Source: VFKU01 sp964620045
GTDB lineage: Bacteria; Hydrogenedentota; Hydrogenedentia; Hydrogenedentales; GCA-2746185
Direction: 5' to 3'
Length of the DNA stretch: 64,000 bases
Assembly (NCBI GenBank): GCA_964620045.1
Contig: CAZUJL010000005.1
Coordinates: 106,804-170,803, forward strand
Shown: in pieces, positions 42,948 to 52,124 of the stretch
Layout of the letters: each line of letters starts with the position of its first letter
Position numbering within the stretch: position 1 is the first letter of the stretch
Made by a program: the position numbers and the translations under genes
Notes under the pieces: model-generated
Seen by the model: only the letters and a program-made list of their open reading frames with translations
What the model was told of the DNA's origin: nothing
Database searches by the model: none

Positions 42948-43766
42948 TTATGCCAGTCGCCCGAACGATAGATCCGCGGCCACTGCCGCATGATCCGAAA
43001 GATCCGCCCATTTTCCGCCCGAGTAAATCTCCGCCGTATGCACTTTTAATCCGCGCACAAATATCCGGTCCAGGCTCAACAGCGGCCGAATCGACGGAAA
43101 AGACGCCGCCCGCCGTCCGCTGACCACCTCGCACGCGTCCACCAGACCCAATTCCGCCGCGAATTTCTTGGTCGGCACGCCGGACCAGTCGTTCGTGTCG
43201 CCCGCAATGATCAGCGGGGCGTCCTCGGGCACTTCGTCTTGCACATAGTCCGCGATACGCCGGAGCTGTTTGCGCCGGCCCGCGGCCGTCAGCCCAAGGT
43301 GCACGCACACGGCATACACCGACCCGTGCGAGGGCACATCGATCTCGCAAAATAAAAACCCGCGCTGTTCGAGGCGGTTCGTGGAGCAATCCACTTGCTC
43401 CGCGTGCGCGATGGGGTAGTGGGACAGGATCGCGTTGCCGTGGTGCCCGTGTTGATAGGCCGCGTTCTTGCCGTACGCGAATTCCTTCCAGACCTGGTCC
43501 GCGAGGAACTCATACTGCGCGCCGCTCGGCCAGCGCGCCTCGCGCGAGGCCTTCTCTTTGTGCTCGCCCTGCACTTCTTGCAGGAATACGACGTCCGCGC
43601 CAACTTCCGCGATGGCCTCCTTCAGCTCATGGAGCATGAAGCGGCCGTTCAGCGCCGTGTATCCCTTGTGGATGTTGAGTGTAAGAACCCGCAAATCAGC
43701 CGCCGGCGGCCCCCAGGGCAGTCGTATGGCGTTGCATCGCCGGACGGCGTGTATTATCCTTTCCAT
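42948..43766 (-). CDS. Endonuclease/exonuclease/phosphatase-fold protein
   Basis: 272 residues. The EEP-fold metal and catalytic motifs are in order: LTLNIHKGY, FLQEVQGE, GHHGNAILS, HLGLTAAGR, IAGDTNDW and a final LSDHAAVAADL. Family members act on nucleic acids, inositol phosphates or phospholipids; this one most resembles short bacterial EEP proteins of unknown substrate. The start is taken as MERIIHAVRR at 43766. It precedes GH31 by 29 nt and is divergent from the DUF4345 gene. Confidence 0.88.
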   Translation of the reverse strand: MERIIHAVRRCNAIRLPWGPPAADLRVLTLNIHKGYTALNGRFMLHELKEAIAEVGADVVFLQEVQGEHKEKASREARWPSGAQYEFLADQVWKEFAYGKNAAYQHGHHGNAILSHYPIAHAEQVDCSTNRLEQRGFLFCEIDVPSHGSVYAVCVHLGLTAAGRRKQLRRIADYVQDEVPEDAPLIIAGDTNDWSGVPTKKFAAELGLVDACEVVSGRRAASFPSIRPLLSLDRIFVRGLKVHTAEIYSGGKWADLSDHAAVAADLSFGRLA

Positions 43767-43811
43767 GCGGGGGCCGCGCAACTGCGACACCTCCGCGCGG
43801 AGGGTCGCCGG

Positions 43812-44291
43812 GTGACGCGGACCGCGAAATTTGCCCGTGGAGTATTGATCGCTTCCGCGATCGCTTTTTTGGGCATTGGCCTCGCATTCCTGTTTTTTCC
43901 GTCCCAGATGAGTGGCGCTGTCTCGATCCAAACTACGTCAGGCACTGGCGTCGGAGACATTCGCACGGTCTATGGCGGCCTCGATCTCGCAACCGGTGTG
44001 CTACTCGGTTACCTTGCCTTGCGTCGCCGGTGGACCGATGGTCTTGCCATCGCCACGCTGTTCTTCATCAGCATTGTCCTCGGACGCTTACTCGGGTTGA
44101 TGCTCGATAGTCCCCACAACGTCATCTCGTATATCCTCTTCGGTCTTGAGGTCACCGCAGCTGTATTGTCGGCCGTGGCCTATTTCTTCGCGCGCCAGAC
44201 CCCAAGCGATACCGCCGTTGAGGCCGCTGCAGCAGCGGTGCAGACAGCCATGAACAGTCAGGCACAATCGACCGGAACCCCGGAGGCATAG
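43812..44291 (+). CDS. DUF4345 family membrane protein
   Basis: 159 residues with about four membrane helices. The family features are GDIRTVYGGLDLATGVLLGY after the first helix and SIVLGRLLGLMLD in the third. A soluble Ala-rich tail follows. GTG at 43812 is chosen because GGAGGG lies just upstream; the frame extends far upstream, antisense to the EEP gene. The stop is immediately followed by the ATG of the next gene. Confidence 0.75.
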   Translation: MTRTAKFARGVLIASAIAFLGIGLAFLFFPSQMSGAVSIQTTSGTGVGDIRTVYGGLDLATGVLLGYLALRRRWTDGLAIATLFFISIVLGRLLGLMLDSPHNVISYILFGLEVTAAVLSAVAYFFARQTPSDTAVEAAAAAVQTAMNSQAQSTGTPEA

Positions 44292-44729
44292 ATGGAAACC
44301 GAAGAAGTGCAGAACTTGCTGTGCGGTTTGCCGTTTATGCTGGATATGCCGGAAAGTCTGAAGCAACAGGTCGGGCGGATTTTTCTGGAAGTGTCCGAAC
44401 TCGAATCGATCGATTCCGACGCCATCTTGTTCCGCGAAGGCGACAAGAACAACCACGACGGCTACATCGTTCTCTCGGGCGCGGTATCGGTGGAAAAGTC
44501 CTACGCGAAAGAATGCACGGCGCTCGCGCCGGTGTTGCTCGGCGAAGTAAAGCAGTTTAATCCCCGCAGCGAACGCACGGCCACCGTGCGCGCCAAGGAA
44601 GACCTCGACGCGCTGCATTTCGACTGGAACGCGTTTTACGAAGCGGTCGACAATCGTTTGGATAATATGGATCAGGAAGTGCTCCGCGCGGCCTTGTTGA
44701 ACTACGCGTGGCTGCACTTATTGAATTGA
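44292..44729 (+). CDS. Cyclic-nucleotide-binding-domain protein without DNA-binding domain
   Basis: 145 residues forming one cNMP-binding fold: SDAILFREGDKNNHDGYIVLSGAVSVEKS, then a phosphate-cassette-like segment LGEVKQFNPRSERTATVRA that keeps Gly-Glu and Arg. There is no helix-turn-helix, so it is probably a stand-alone sensor or regulatory subunit. It is adjacent (0 nt) to the DUF4345 gene and probably co-transcribed. Nucleotide specificity cannot be judged. Confidence 0.82.
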   Translation: METEEVQNLLCGLPFMLDMPESLKQQVGRIFLEVSELESIDSDAILFREGDKNNHDGYIVLSGAVSVEKSYAKECTALAPVLLGEVKQFNPRSERTATVRAKEDLDALHFDWNAFYEAVDNRLDNMDQEVLRAALLNYAWLHLLN

Positions 44730-44776
44730 CCTTACGCCTTGCCGATCGGGCAGGCATTTTTCGGAGACCATTTGCG

Positions 44777-45790
44777 ATGAAAGCATGGACGATGTGTAGC
44801 CTGGCGGCGCTCCTGTGCGCGCCTGTGTGCATGGCCCAATCGGAGGTGGCGGCCCGGGTGTTTCCGGCCGAGGCCGATCCGTACATGGGGAACTACGAAG
44901 GCCGGTGGGACGATTCGGTCGATGTTGATCCCGAGGCCGCCGCGCAGATCATTCCGCTCGGCAACGACCAGTACGAGATCATCGTAAAGGCCAAGCACGA
45001 CATGCGCTGCCCGCCGAAGTTCCAGGCGACAGCGAAGCTGTCCGGCGGCGGCCTGAAGTGGAAAGACGACGGCTGGTCGCTGGAATGGGCCGGCGGAAAC
45101 ATCTCCGGAACGCACGACGACGCGAAGCTGCAAATGAAAAAAATCGAGATCGCCTCGCCGACCATGGGCGCGCAGCCGACCGATCCGGCGAAAGCCGTAA
45201 TCCTGTTCGACGGCAAAAACCTCGACGCGTGGCAGCACGATAAAGGGAAGCCGGCGGGGTGGACGGTGCTCCCCGACGGCGCCTTCATGGTGAAGCCCGG
45301 CACCGGCGAGATCATCAGCAAGCAGAAATTTAAGAGCGTGAAGCTCCACCTCGAATTCCGCCTGCCGTACATGCCCAAGGAACGCGGCCAGGCGCGCGGC
45401 AACTCGGGCCTGTTCTTCCAGGACGTTTACGAAGTGCAGGTGCTCGATTCGTTTGGCCTCGAGGGCTACACCGATGAGTGTGGCGGTCTCTATAAATTGT
45501 CCGCGCCGCGCGTGAACGCCTGCCGCCCGCCGCTCCAGTGGCAGACCTACGACGTCGAATACCACGCGCCGAAGTTCGATGCCGCCGGCAAGATGACGGC
45601 CTTCGGCCGCCTCACGGCGTATCAAAACGGCAAGCTGATCCAGAACAACGAAGAGCTGCTCTGGATCACCGGCTGGAAAGAAAAGGATCGCATGGGCCCC
45701 GTGCCGCAGGAACCCGGCTCGATTCGCCTGCAGGATCACGGAAACTACATCCAATACCGCAATATCTGGCTGGAGCCGCTGGCCGAGTAA
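44777..45790 (+). CDS. DUF1080 protein (3-keto-disaccharide hydrolase-type domain), secreted
   Basis: 337 residues with signal peptide MKAWTMCSLAALLCAPVCMAQ. An N-terminal domain of about 120 residues precedes the DUF1080 concanavalin-like domain, recognised by ILFDGKNLDAWQ, then LHLEFRLPYMP, NSGLFFQDVYEVQVLDSFG and GSIRLQDHGNYIQYRNIWL. Some DUF1080 proteins hydrolyse 3-keto-glycosides; a role in sugar breakdown is likely. ATG 44777 has GGAGA 9 nt upstream. Confidence 0.9.
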   Translation: MKAWTMCSLAALLCAPVCMAQSEVAARVFPAEADPYMGNYEGRWDDSVDVDPEAAAQIIPLGNDQYEIIVKAKHDMRCPPKFQATAKLSGGGLKWKDDGWSLEWAGGNISGTHDDAKLQMKKIEIASPTMGAQPTDPAKAVILFDGKNLDAWQHDKGKPAGWTVLPDGAFMVKPGTGEIISKQKFKSVKLHLEFRLPYMPKERGQARGNSGLFFQDVYEVQVLDSFGLEGYTDECGGLYKLSAPRVNACRPPLQWQTYDVEYHAPKFDAAGKMTAFGRLTAYQNGKLIQNNEELLWITGWKEKDRMGPVPQEPGSIRLQDHGNYIQYRNIWLEPLAE

Positions 45791-46109
45791 GGGTTAGTCA
45801 ACTCTGCAAACTTTTTTTGACCCCTCGCCGCCCCCACGGCGAGGGGTAGTCATTTCTGGTGCGCCAAACTGCGAATTCCGCGCCGAATCCCCTGCGGGAA
45901 CCGCAATTTAGGGCCTGTTTCCGGGTTGTTCCACTGAATACCCCTGCGGTAAATGCGTCCAAATGGGCGTCTTGGGGGGCGCCGCCGACTAATCACTTCC
46001 GGTTATCTAGGTTTTAGCACCCTCGGCGGTACGACGATTGCTCTTATGGGGCTTATGAGCGACAAGTGTTCGTAGTTGGATCAGTTTCAGAATTGATTGG
46101 GGCGTAGTA
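45791..46109. other. Gene-free intergenic region
   Basis: 319 nt without a convincing reading frame. It holds a 10-bp perfect inverted repeat (CCCCTCGCCG, 45821-45830, with its complement 45837-45846) that has no T-run after it on either strand, so it is not a standard terminator. A T7 run (45812-45818) lies in front of it. No promoter for the next gene could be defined with confidence. Confidence 0.6.
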
Positions 46110-49100
46110 GTGACTGCAGAACAAAAAAGACGCAACGCGGTAATTGGGGTGATTATCGCAACGGCACTTTGCCTGGCGAGCGCTGCCTTCGCGCAGACGC
46201 CGTCAGCACCCGAAGTGCTGAACACCAACGCCATCACCGATGCCGGCGACGACAGCCGTCCGCAGATCGCCACCGACGGTGCGGGCAACTGGGTGTCGGT
46301 GTGGGACTCGGTCGACGATCTCAACAACACCGGCAGCACCGACACGGATATTTTCGTTTCGCGCTCCAGCGACAACGGCGAAACATGGACCACGCCGATC
46401 CACGTAAATTCCGATGCGGACGCCGATACCGAGCACGACCGCCGGCCGATTGTCGCCACCGACGGCGCAGGCGTCTGGATTACCGTGTGGGAAAGCATGA
46501 TTGACGGTGACCTCGACATCTACTACTCGCGTTCAACGAACAACGGTGCGAGCTGGTCGGCGCGCGCGTTGCTCAATTCGTGGGGCAGCACGGACGACTT
46601 TGATGACGGCATTCCCGACATCACGACCGACCGCAACGGAAACTGGCTCGCCGTGTGGGATTCGAACGGCGACGTGGATGATTCCGACTTTGACCGCGAC
46701 ATTTGGGTGAGCCGCTCGACCAATGCGGGCGTCTCGTGGTCCACCCCGGCGCTTTTGAATGCGAACGGCACGGAGGACAACGGTAACGATTTCCGCGTCC
46801 AGGTGCGCACGGATCGCGACGGCAACTGGGTCGCGATTTGGCAGTCCAACGACGACCTGAGCGGCAACATCGAAGACTTCGACCTTTTTTCTGCCAGCTC
46901 AACCAACAACGGCGTGACGTGGTCGGCCCCGGTGCTGCTGAACTCCAACGGCGGCACGGACGCGGGCGACGACATGCGCCCCGGCCTTGAGACCGACCTG
47001 AATGGCAACTGGATTGCCGTGTGGAGCGCGAACGCGAACCTCAACGGCGAGACCGGCACCGACCAGGACATTTTCTTCTCGCGCTCGACCAACAACGGCG
47101 CGACGTGGTCAGCCATGGCACTCGTCAACCAGAACGGTGAAGACGATTTTGGCACCGACGAGTTCCCGCGCGTGATGTCCGATGGCTATCGCAACTGGAT
47201 CGTGGTGTGGAACTCCGAAGAAGATTTGAACAATCAGTCGGGCGGCGATTGGGATATTTTCTACTCGCGCTCGGTGAACAACGGCGCGACGTGGAGCGGC
47301 CCGGCGCTGCTGAACGGCAACGCCACCACCGACTCCAACGTCGACCTCGTGCCGCAGACGGCGAACGACGGCGTGGGCAACTGGGTCGCGGTGTGGGAGT
47401 CGAACGAACCGATTGAGACCTCGGGCTTCGACTACGACATCATTGTGTCGCGCTTTTTCATCGACGCAACCGCGCCCGAAGCGGTCACGATTACGCCGCA
47501 GACCGTCGGCCCGACCAACGCGGCCAGCGTGAATTTCACCGTGACCTTCAATGAAGTTGTCACTGGGTTTAACAATGCCTCCGACGTCGTCATATCGCAC
47601 ACCGGCACGGCGAACAGCGGCGTGAATATCACCGGCGGTCCGCAGACCTACACCGTCGCCGTCACCGGCCTGTCCGGCACAGGTACATTCACCCTGGCCG
47701 TCGCGAACAACTCCGACGTGATCGACGGCGCGGGCAATCCGCTTGAAGACAGCGTGACCAGCGCCTCCGTCTCCATCGATCGCGATGCGCCGACCATTTC
47801 CCTGGCTTCTGCCGCCGCGAACCCGGTGAACGGCGCGATTGCCGTCACGGCGACCTTGTCCGAATCCAGTGTGAACTTCGCCTCGGGCGACATTTCGCCG
47901 AGCAACGCGTCCGTGAGCAACTTTAGTGGCTCAGGCACGTCTTACAGCTTCACCCTGACCCCGAGCGGGGAAGGGTCGTTCAGCGCCGTGGTTAATGCGA
48001 GCACGTTCACCGACGCCATCGGCAACAACAACACGGTGTCGAACACGCTTTCGCGTACGGCCGACCTGACCGCGCCGACCATTGCGCTCAGCAGCGCGGC
48101 GGCGAATCCGATCAACGGCGCGATCAGCGTCAGCGTCGCGATTTCGGAATCCGTGAGCAACTTCGCCGCGGGCGATATCTCGACCGTGAACGGTACCGTG
48201 AGCAACTTTAGCGGCTCCGGCGATACGTACAGCTTCACCCTGACCCCGGACGACGACGGCACGTTCAGCGCGACCGTGAACGCGGGCACGTTTACCGACG
48301 CAGCCACGAACGCGAACACGGCGTCGAATACCTTGTCGCGCACGGCCGACCTGACCGATCCGCAGATCGTGCTGAGCAGCGCCGCCGCCAACCCAACCAA
48401 CGCGGCGATTACGGTATCGGTGACCTTGTCTGAATCGAGTGTGAATTTTGCCTCGGGCGACATCGATGCCACGAACGGTACGGTGAGCAACTTCAGCGGC
48501 TCGGGTACGTCGTATAGCTTCACGCTAACGCCGGACGACGACGGCTCGTTTAGTGCCTCGGTCAATGCCGGCACCTTTACGGACGCCGCGGGCAATGGAA
48601 ACGAAGCCTCGAACACGCTGTCGCGCATGGCCGACCTCACGGATCCGACGATCGTGCTGAGCAGCGCGGCGGCAGATCCGATCAATGGAGCGATCTCGGT
48701 GACGGCCACCTTGTCTGAATCCAGCGTGAACTTTGCCTCGGGCGATATCTCGGCTGTGAACGGCACGGTCAGCGGCTTCAGCGGTTCCGGCACGTCCTAT
48801 AGCTTTACCCTCACTCCGAGCGCCGGCGGCACCTTTAGCGCGACGGTGGATGCGGATACCTTCACCGATGCCGCCACCAACGGCAACGAAGCCTCGAACA
48901 CACTGTCGCGCACGGCGGATTTGACCGCGCCGACGGTGGCGCTCAGCAGCGCGGCCGCGAACCCGATCAACGGCGCGATCAGCGTGACCGTGGCGCTCTC
49001 CGAATCCAGCACAAACTTCGTGGCCGGCGACGTGTCCACGGTGAACTCGACCGTGAGCGGTTTCAGCGGCTCGGGCGACAGCTATAGCTTCACGCTGACC

Positions 49101-49268
49101 CCGGACGACGACGGCAGCTTCAGCGCGACGGTGAACGCGGGCACGTTTACCGATGCGGCGGGTAACAACAACACCGTGTCGAATACCTTGTCGCGCACCG
49201 CGGATCTGACGGACCCAGGCATCGTGCTGAGCAGCGCGGACGCGAATCCGATCAACGGCGCGATCTAG
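46110..49268 (+). CDS. Giant secreted BNR/Ig-repeat surface protein, N-terminal part (ends at a premature TAG)
   Basis: Signal peptide (KRRNAVIGVIIATALCLASAAFAQ), then seven sialidase/BNR-like repeats of roughly 60 residues carrying GNWVAVW and SRSTNNGATWS, then one Ig-like domain (APEAVTITPQTVGPTNAASV), then tandem 95-residue bacterial Ig-like domains with LSSAAANPINGAISV and VSNFSGSG. The frame stops at TAG 49266-49268 inside Ig unit 6, where sister units have a serine, threonine or similar codon. The same frame continues in register to 50633. The start is GTG with a weak ribosome binding site. A cell-surface or type II-secreted adhesin/binding protein is the likely role. Confidence 0.85.
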   Translation: MTAEQKRRNAVIGVIIATALCLASAAFAQTPSAPEVLNTNAITDAGDDSRPQIATDGAGNWVSVWDSVDDLNNTGSTDTDIFVSRSSDNGETWTTPIHVNSDADADTEHDRRPIVATDGAGVWITVWESMIDGDLDIYYSRSTNNGASWSARALLNSWGSTDDFDDGIPDITTDRNGNWLAVWDSNGDVDDSDFDRDIWVSRSTNAGVSWSTPALLNANGTEDNGNDFRVQVRTDRDGNWVAIWQSNDDLSGNIEDFDLFSASSTNNGVTWSAPVLLNSNGGTDAGDDMRPGLETDLNGNWIAVWSANANLNGETGTDQDIFFSRSTNNGATWSAMALVNQNGEDDFGTDEFPRVMSDGYRNWIVVWNSEEDLNNQSGGDWDIFYSRSVNNGATWSGPALLNGNATTDSNVDLVPQTANDGVGNWVAVWESNEPIETSGFDYDIIVSRFFIDATAPEAVTITPQTVGPTNAASVNFTVTFNEVVTGFNNASDVVISHTGTANSGVNITGGPQTYTVAVTGLSGTGTFTLAVANNSDVIDGAGNPLEDSVTSASVSIDRDAPTISLASAAANPVNGAIAVTATLSESSVNFASGDISPSNASVSNFSGSGTSYSFTLTPSGEGSFSAVVNASTFTDAIGNNNTVSNTLSRTADLTAPTIALSSAAANPINGAISVSVAISESVSNFAAGDISTVNGTVSNFSGSGDTYSFTLTPDDDGTFSATVNAGTFTDAATNANTASNTLSRTADLTDPQIVLSSAAANPTNAAITVSVTLSESSVNFASGDIDATNGTVSNFSGSGTSYSFTLTPDDDGSFSASVNAGTFTDAAGNGNEASNTLSRMADLTDPTIVLSSAAADPINGAISVTATLSESSVNFASGDISAVNGTVSGFSGSGTSYSFTLTPSAGGTFSATVDADTFTDAATNGNEASNTLSRTADLTAPTVALSSAAANPINGAISVTVALSESSTNFVAGDVSTVNSTVSGFSGSGDSYSFTLTPDDDGSFSATVNAGTFTDAAGNNNTVSNTLSRTADLTDPGIVLSSADANPINGAI

Positions 49269-49772
49269 GTGACGGCGACATTGTAGGAATCCAGCACAGA
49301 CTTCGCGTCCGGCGACGTTTCGACCGTGAACGCGGCGGTCAGCGGCTTCAGCGGCTCAGGCACCAGCTATAGCTTTACGCTGACGCCGAGCGCCGACGGC
49401 ACGTTTAGCGCGACCGTCAATGCGAGCACATTCACCGACGCGTCGGGTAACAACAACACCGTTTCCAATACGCTCTCGCGCACGGCCGATCTAACCGTGC
49501 CGACCGTCGCGCTCAGCAGCAGCGCGGCCGACCCGATCAACGGCGCGATTAGCGTGACTGTGGCGTTGTCGGAATCGAGCACGAACTTCGCAGCCGGCGA
49601 CGTGTCCACGGTGAACGCGTCGGTGAGCGGCTTCAGCGGCTCGGGCGCCAGCTATAGCTTCACGCTGACGCCGAGCGCCAACGGCAGCTTCAGCGCGACG
49701 GTGAACGCGAGCACGTTTACCGACGCGGCCGGCAACAACAACACCGCGTCGAATACGCTGTCGCGCACGGCT
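47778..49772 (+). repeat. Tandem array of seven 285-nt Ig-domain repeats
   Basis: Units begin at 47778, 48063, 48348, 48633, 48918, 49203 and 49488, each with a codon for Asp before LTxPxxxLSS (DRDAPT in the first). The period is exactly 285 nt (95 codons) with no insertions or deletions. A more divergent eighth unit starts at 49773. Confidence 0.92.
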
Positions 49773-50633
49773 GATTTGACCATACCGAGCGTGTCGATGA
49801 GCTCCACGGCGTCGAACCCGACCAGCAACAGCACGATCCCGGTGACGGTGACCTTCAGCGAGTCTGTGACCGGCTTCACCTCGGGCGATATCTCCGCCAG
49901 CGGCGCGACCGTCAACAACTTCGCTGGCTCCGGCGCGAACTACACCTTCAACCTTGTGGCAACGGGTGCCGGCACCGTGACGGCGAATATTGCAGCCGGT
50001 GTCGCGACCGACAGCGCCGGCAACGGCAACACCGCGGCGACGCAGTTCAGCCGAGTGTTTAACGTCGCGCCGCTGATTAACCTGATCGACGACGTGACCG
50101 TGAGCGACGGCACGAGCTACAGCGTGACGCCGACACTCTTCGAAGGCACCGGCCCGATCACGTGGACGCTGACCGCGCCCGCGAGCCCGCCGAGCAACAT
50201 GGCGATCAACCCGAGCACGGGCCGGGTGACCTGGACCGCGAGCTACTTCTTCAACCCGGTCAACGTGACGATTACAGCCACGGGTCCGGGCGGCTCCGAC
50301 AGCGAGTCGTGGCGGATTACGGTTCTCCCGCCGCCGATTTGGGTGGACTTCGCCTACATCGGCGTGGAAGTGGGCACAAACGCGCAGCCCTTCAACACGC
50401 TGGCCGAGGCCGTCGCCGCGGCGGATGCAAACGGCACGATCCGCATCAAAGGCAACACGGCGGTGAAATCGTCCAACGAAACGCTGATGATTCTGTCGCC
50501 GGTGGTTCTCGAAGCGAGCGGCGGCGCGGTGCGCATCGGCGGCTCGTTCAGCAGCGGTGGCGTGCAGGCCGGCGGCGCGGCGGAAGCCCGCGAAGTGGGC
50601 CAGAACCAGACCGGATTTGTATCGCGGAAGTAA
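49287..50633 (+). pseudogene. C-terminal part of the Ig-repeat surface protein, cut off by two TAG codons
   Basis: In the same frame as the gene starting at 46110. After TAG at 49266 and a second TAG at 49284, the frame is open to a TAA at 50631-50633. It holds the rest of Ig unit 6, units 7 and 8, a putative-Ig (He_PIG-like) domain (FEGTGPITWTLTAPASPPSNMAINPSTGRVTW in part) and a C-terminal segment resembling the start of a parallel beta-helix (TLAEAVAAADANGTIRIKG). No ribosome binding site or start is obvious, so it is not an independent gene. Either the whole gene is decayed or the two stop codons are sequence errors. Confidence 0.8.
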
Positions 50634-50688
50634 CGTAGTACATAGGTCCGACGCGCACGGGAAATCGACGTGCCCGTTGGCATAGAAT

Positions 50689-50720
50689 GGGGACTCCTGA
50701 AACACCTTTCGGGAGTCCCC
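50689..50720 (+). promoter_or_regulatory. Hairpin over the ribosome binding site of the next gene
   Basis: GGGGACTCC (50689-50697) pairs perfectly with GGAGTCCCC (50712-50720). The second arm contains the GGGAG that serves as ribosome binding site for ATG 50723, so the structure could limit translation. Confidence 0.4.
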
Positions 50721-50722
50721 AG

Positions 50723-51694
50723 ATGCTTTTAGAACGAAGCACTCTCCTCAGCGTAGTTCTGGCGTGCGTGGCAAGCCTTGGCGCATCCGCACAAGACATT
50801 GATCCCGCCGCGCGCGAAGCGTTGATGTCGCCTGCTCTCAAGGGCACGTCCGTGTCCCGTGTTACAAAAGAAGTATGGACGGCGAAGGATGGCCAGGGCC
50901 GCCTGCTCAGCTACACCTTGGGCGACTACGAACTCCGCCTCGCGAACTTGTCCGATGGCTCGACGGTGCTTGGTGTCCTGCAAGCCGGCAAAGTGCTCTT
51001 CGCGTCCCAAAGCATGGACGGATCGTCGGTCGAGTTGTTGATTGACCCGGCGCGCGGCATGGACGTCGACAAGGACGGCAGCGCCGATGCCGTGGTGGGT
51101 TCATTCAGCGGCGGCATGCACTGCTGCTACAGCTACCAGGTGCTCAGCTTCGCGCCGAAATTCCGCGCCGGTGCCACGCTGGATGGGGGAGAGTCGCCAT
51201 TGGAAGTCGTCGGCGACGGACCGAATGTGGTCTTCAAAGGGACCGACGGCGTGCTCGGGTATTGGCACAGCGATTTTGCGAGCAGCGTTTTCTCCGATGT
51301 GTACCTACAGGTGAGTGGCGACAGTGTCTCGCTCGCCGAAGCATGGATGAAATATCCGCCGAGTGAAGACGAACTCGCGAAGATGAAGGCCGAATCCGCG
51401 GCGGCCTTCGCGTCCAAGGAAAACTGGATGCAGAGCCCGGAAAACGGCGAGCCGCCCTACGCGCCGCGAGTCCTCATGCAGCATGTCGTAAAACTCATCT
51501 ACACGGGCAACGGCGCGCAGGCGCTTGCGCTGCTGAAGGACACCTGGAAAGGTGAAGCGGCCAAGCCGAAAGCCATCGCGACCGATCTGCTCACGCAACT
51601 CTCCAAAAGCGCGTATTGGGAAGACCTCAAAAAAATGAACACTTGGACCGGCGAACCCGCGGCAATTGTGCAGGCGAGCTTGGCGGCGAAGTAA
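50723..51694 (+). CDS. Secreted protein of unknown function with FG-GAP-like calcium loop
   Basis: 323 residues with signal peptide (RSTLLSVVLACVASLGASAQ). One segment, DVDKDGSADAVVGSFSGGMHCCYSYQVLSF, contains a D-x-D-x-D-G-x-x-D loop like those of FG-GAP or dockerin motifs, next to a Cys-Cys pair. The C-terminal 120 residues are helical. I recognise no family. It is not in an obvious operon; it follows the Ig-repeat gene by 89 nt. The start is ATG 50723, with GGGAG 7 nt upstream. Confidence 0.78.
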   Translation: MLLERSTLLSVVLACVASLGASAQDIDPAAREALMSPALKGTSVSRVTKEVWTAKDGQGRLLSYTLGDYELRLANLSDGSTVLGVLQAGKVLFASQSMDGSSVELLIDPARGMDVDKDGSADAVVGSFSGGMHCCYSYQVLSFAPKFRAGATLDGGESPLEVVGDGPNVVFKGTDGVLGYWHSDFASSVFSDVYLQVSGDSVSLAEAWMKYPPSEDELAKMKAESAAAFASKENWMQSPENGEPPYAPRVLMQHVVKLIYTGNGAQALALLKDTWKGEAAKPKAIATDLLTQLSKSAYWEDLKKMNTWTGEPAAIVQASLAAK

Positions 51695-51742
51695 ATAGAG
51701 AGGCGGGGCGAACCCTGCAAAGGGTCGCCACCGAAAAATTCT

Positions 51743-52057
51743 ATGTTTGAGTTCGCAGCATCGATGTTCATCATCGGCATCGGCGTGGTATTCGCCGTCG
51801 TGATGAGCAGCACCATCGAAGGCACCCCCGCGGTGGAGCGCAAGTTCGGGCCGGCCGATCCGAACGCCACCTGCCCGCACTGCGGCGCGCCCGGCGTCCG
51901 CACCAAGGAAATCCCCCAGAAGCAGGGCGTCAGCAACGGCAAGGCGCTCGCCGCCGTGCTCACCGCCGGTCTCTCATTCCTCGCCATCGGCATCTTCCGC
52001 GAAATCAGCGTCACGCAGTCGCATTGCACAAGCTGCACGACGACGTGGATCGCGTAA
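51743..52057 (+). CDS. Small membrane protein with zinc-ribbon cysteines
   Basis: 104 residues: an N-terminal membrane helix (FIIGIGVVFAVVM), a cytosolic or periplasmic loop with CPHCGAPG, a second helix (ALAAVLTAGLSFLAIGIF) and a C-terminal CTSC. The two Cys-x-x-Cys pairs could together bind one zinc ion. Family unknown. It is 48 nt after the preceding gene. Confidence 0.7.
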   Translation: MFEFAASMFIIGIGVVFAVVMSSTIEGTPAVERKFGPADPNATCPHCGAPGVRTKEIPQKQGVSNGKALAAVLTAGLSFLAIGIFREISVTQSHCTSCTTTWIA

Positions 52058-52092
52058 GCCTCAGCCCGGTTCCCGACCACCCACCAACTGCT

Positions 52093-52108
52093 ATACTGTC
52101 AACAGTAT
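52093..52108. promoter_or_regulatory. Palindrome upstream of the radical SAM gene
   Basis: ATACTGT and its complement ACAGTAT separated by CA, 17 nt before the ATG at 52125 and overlapping a possible -10 (TATACT). Candidate operator; the CTGT/ACAG half-sites are too close for a LexA box. Confidence 0.35.
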
Positions 52109-52124
52109 TTCCATCGGAGTTTCG

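Noticed and set aside
45812..45846. Terminator after the DUF1080 gene
   Set aside because: There is a perfect 10-bp stem, but the T-run lies before it rather than after it, and the other strand has A residues after the stem. It is kept only as an inverted repeat.
49266..49286. Genetic-code change with TAG read as an amino acid
   Set aside because: TAG ends several clear housekeeping genes in the window (engB, gspG, miaA, ygiQ), so a general reassignment is not supported.
47778..49772. Possible CRISPR-like repeat array
   Set aside because: The units are 285 nt, coding and contiguous in one frame with no unique spacers. They are protein-domain repeats.
52093..52108. LexA box upstream of ygiQ
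   Set aside because: CTGT and ACAG half-sites are present but only 2 nt apart instead of 8.
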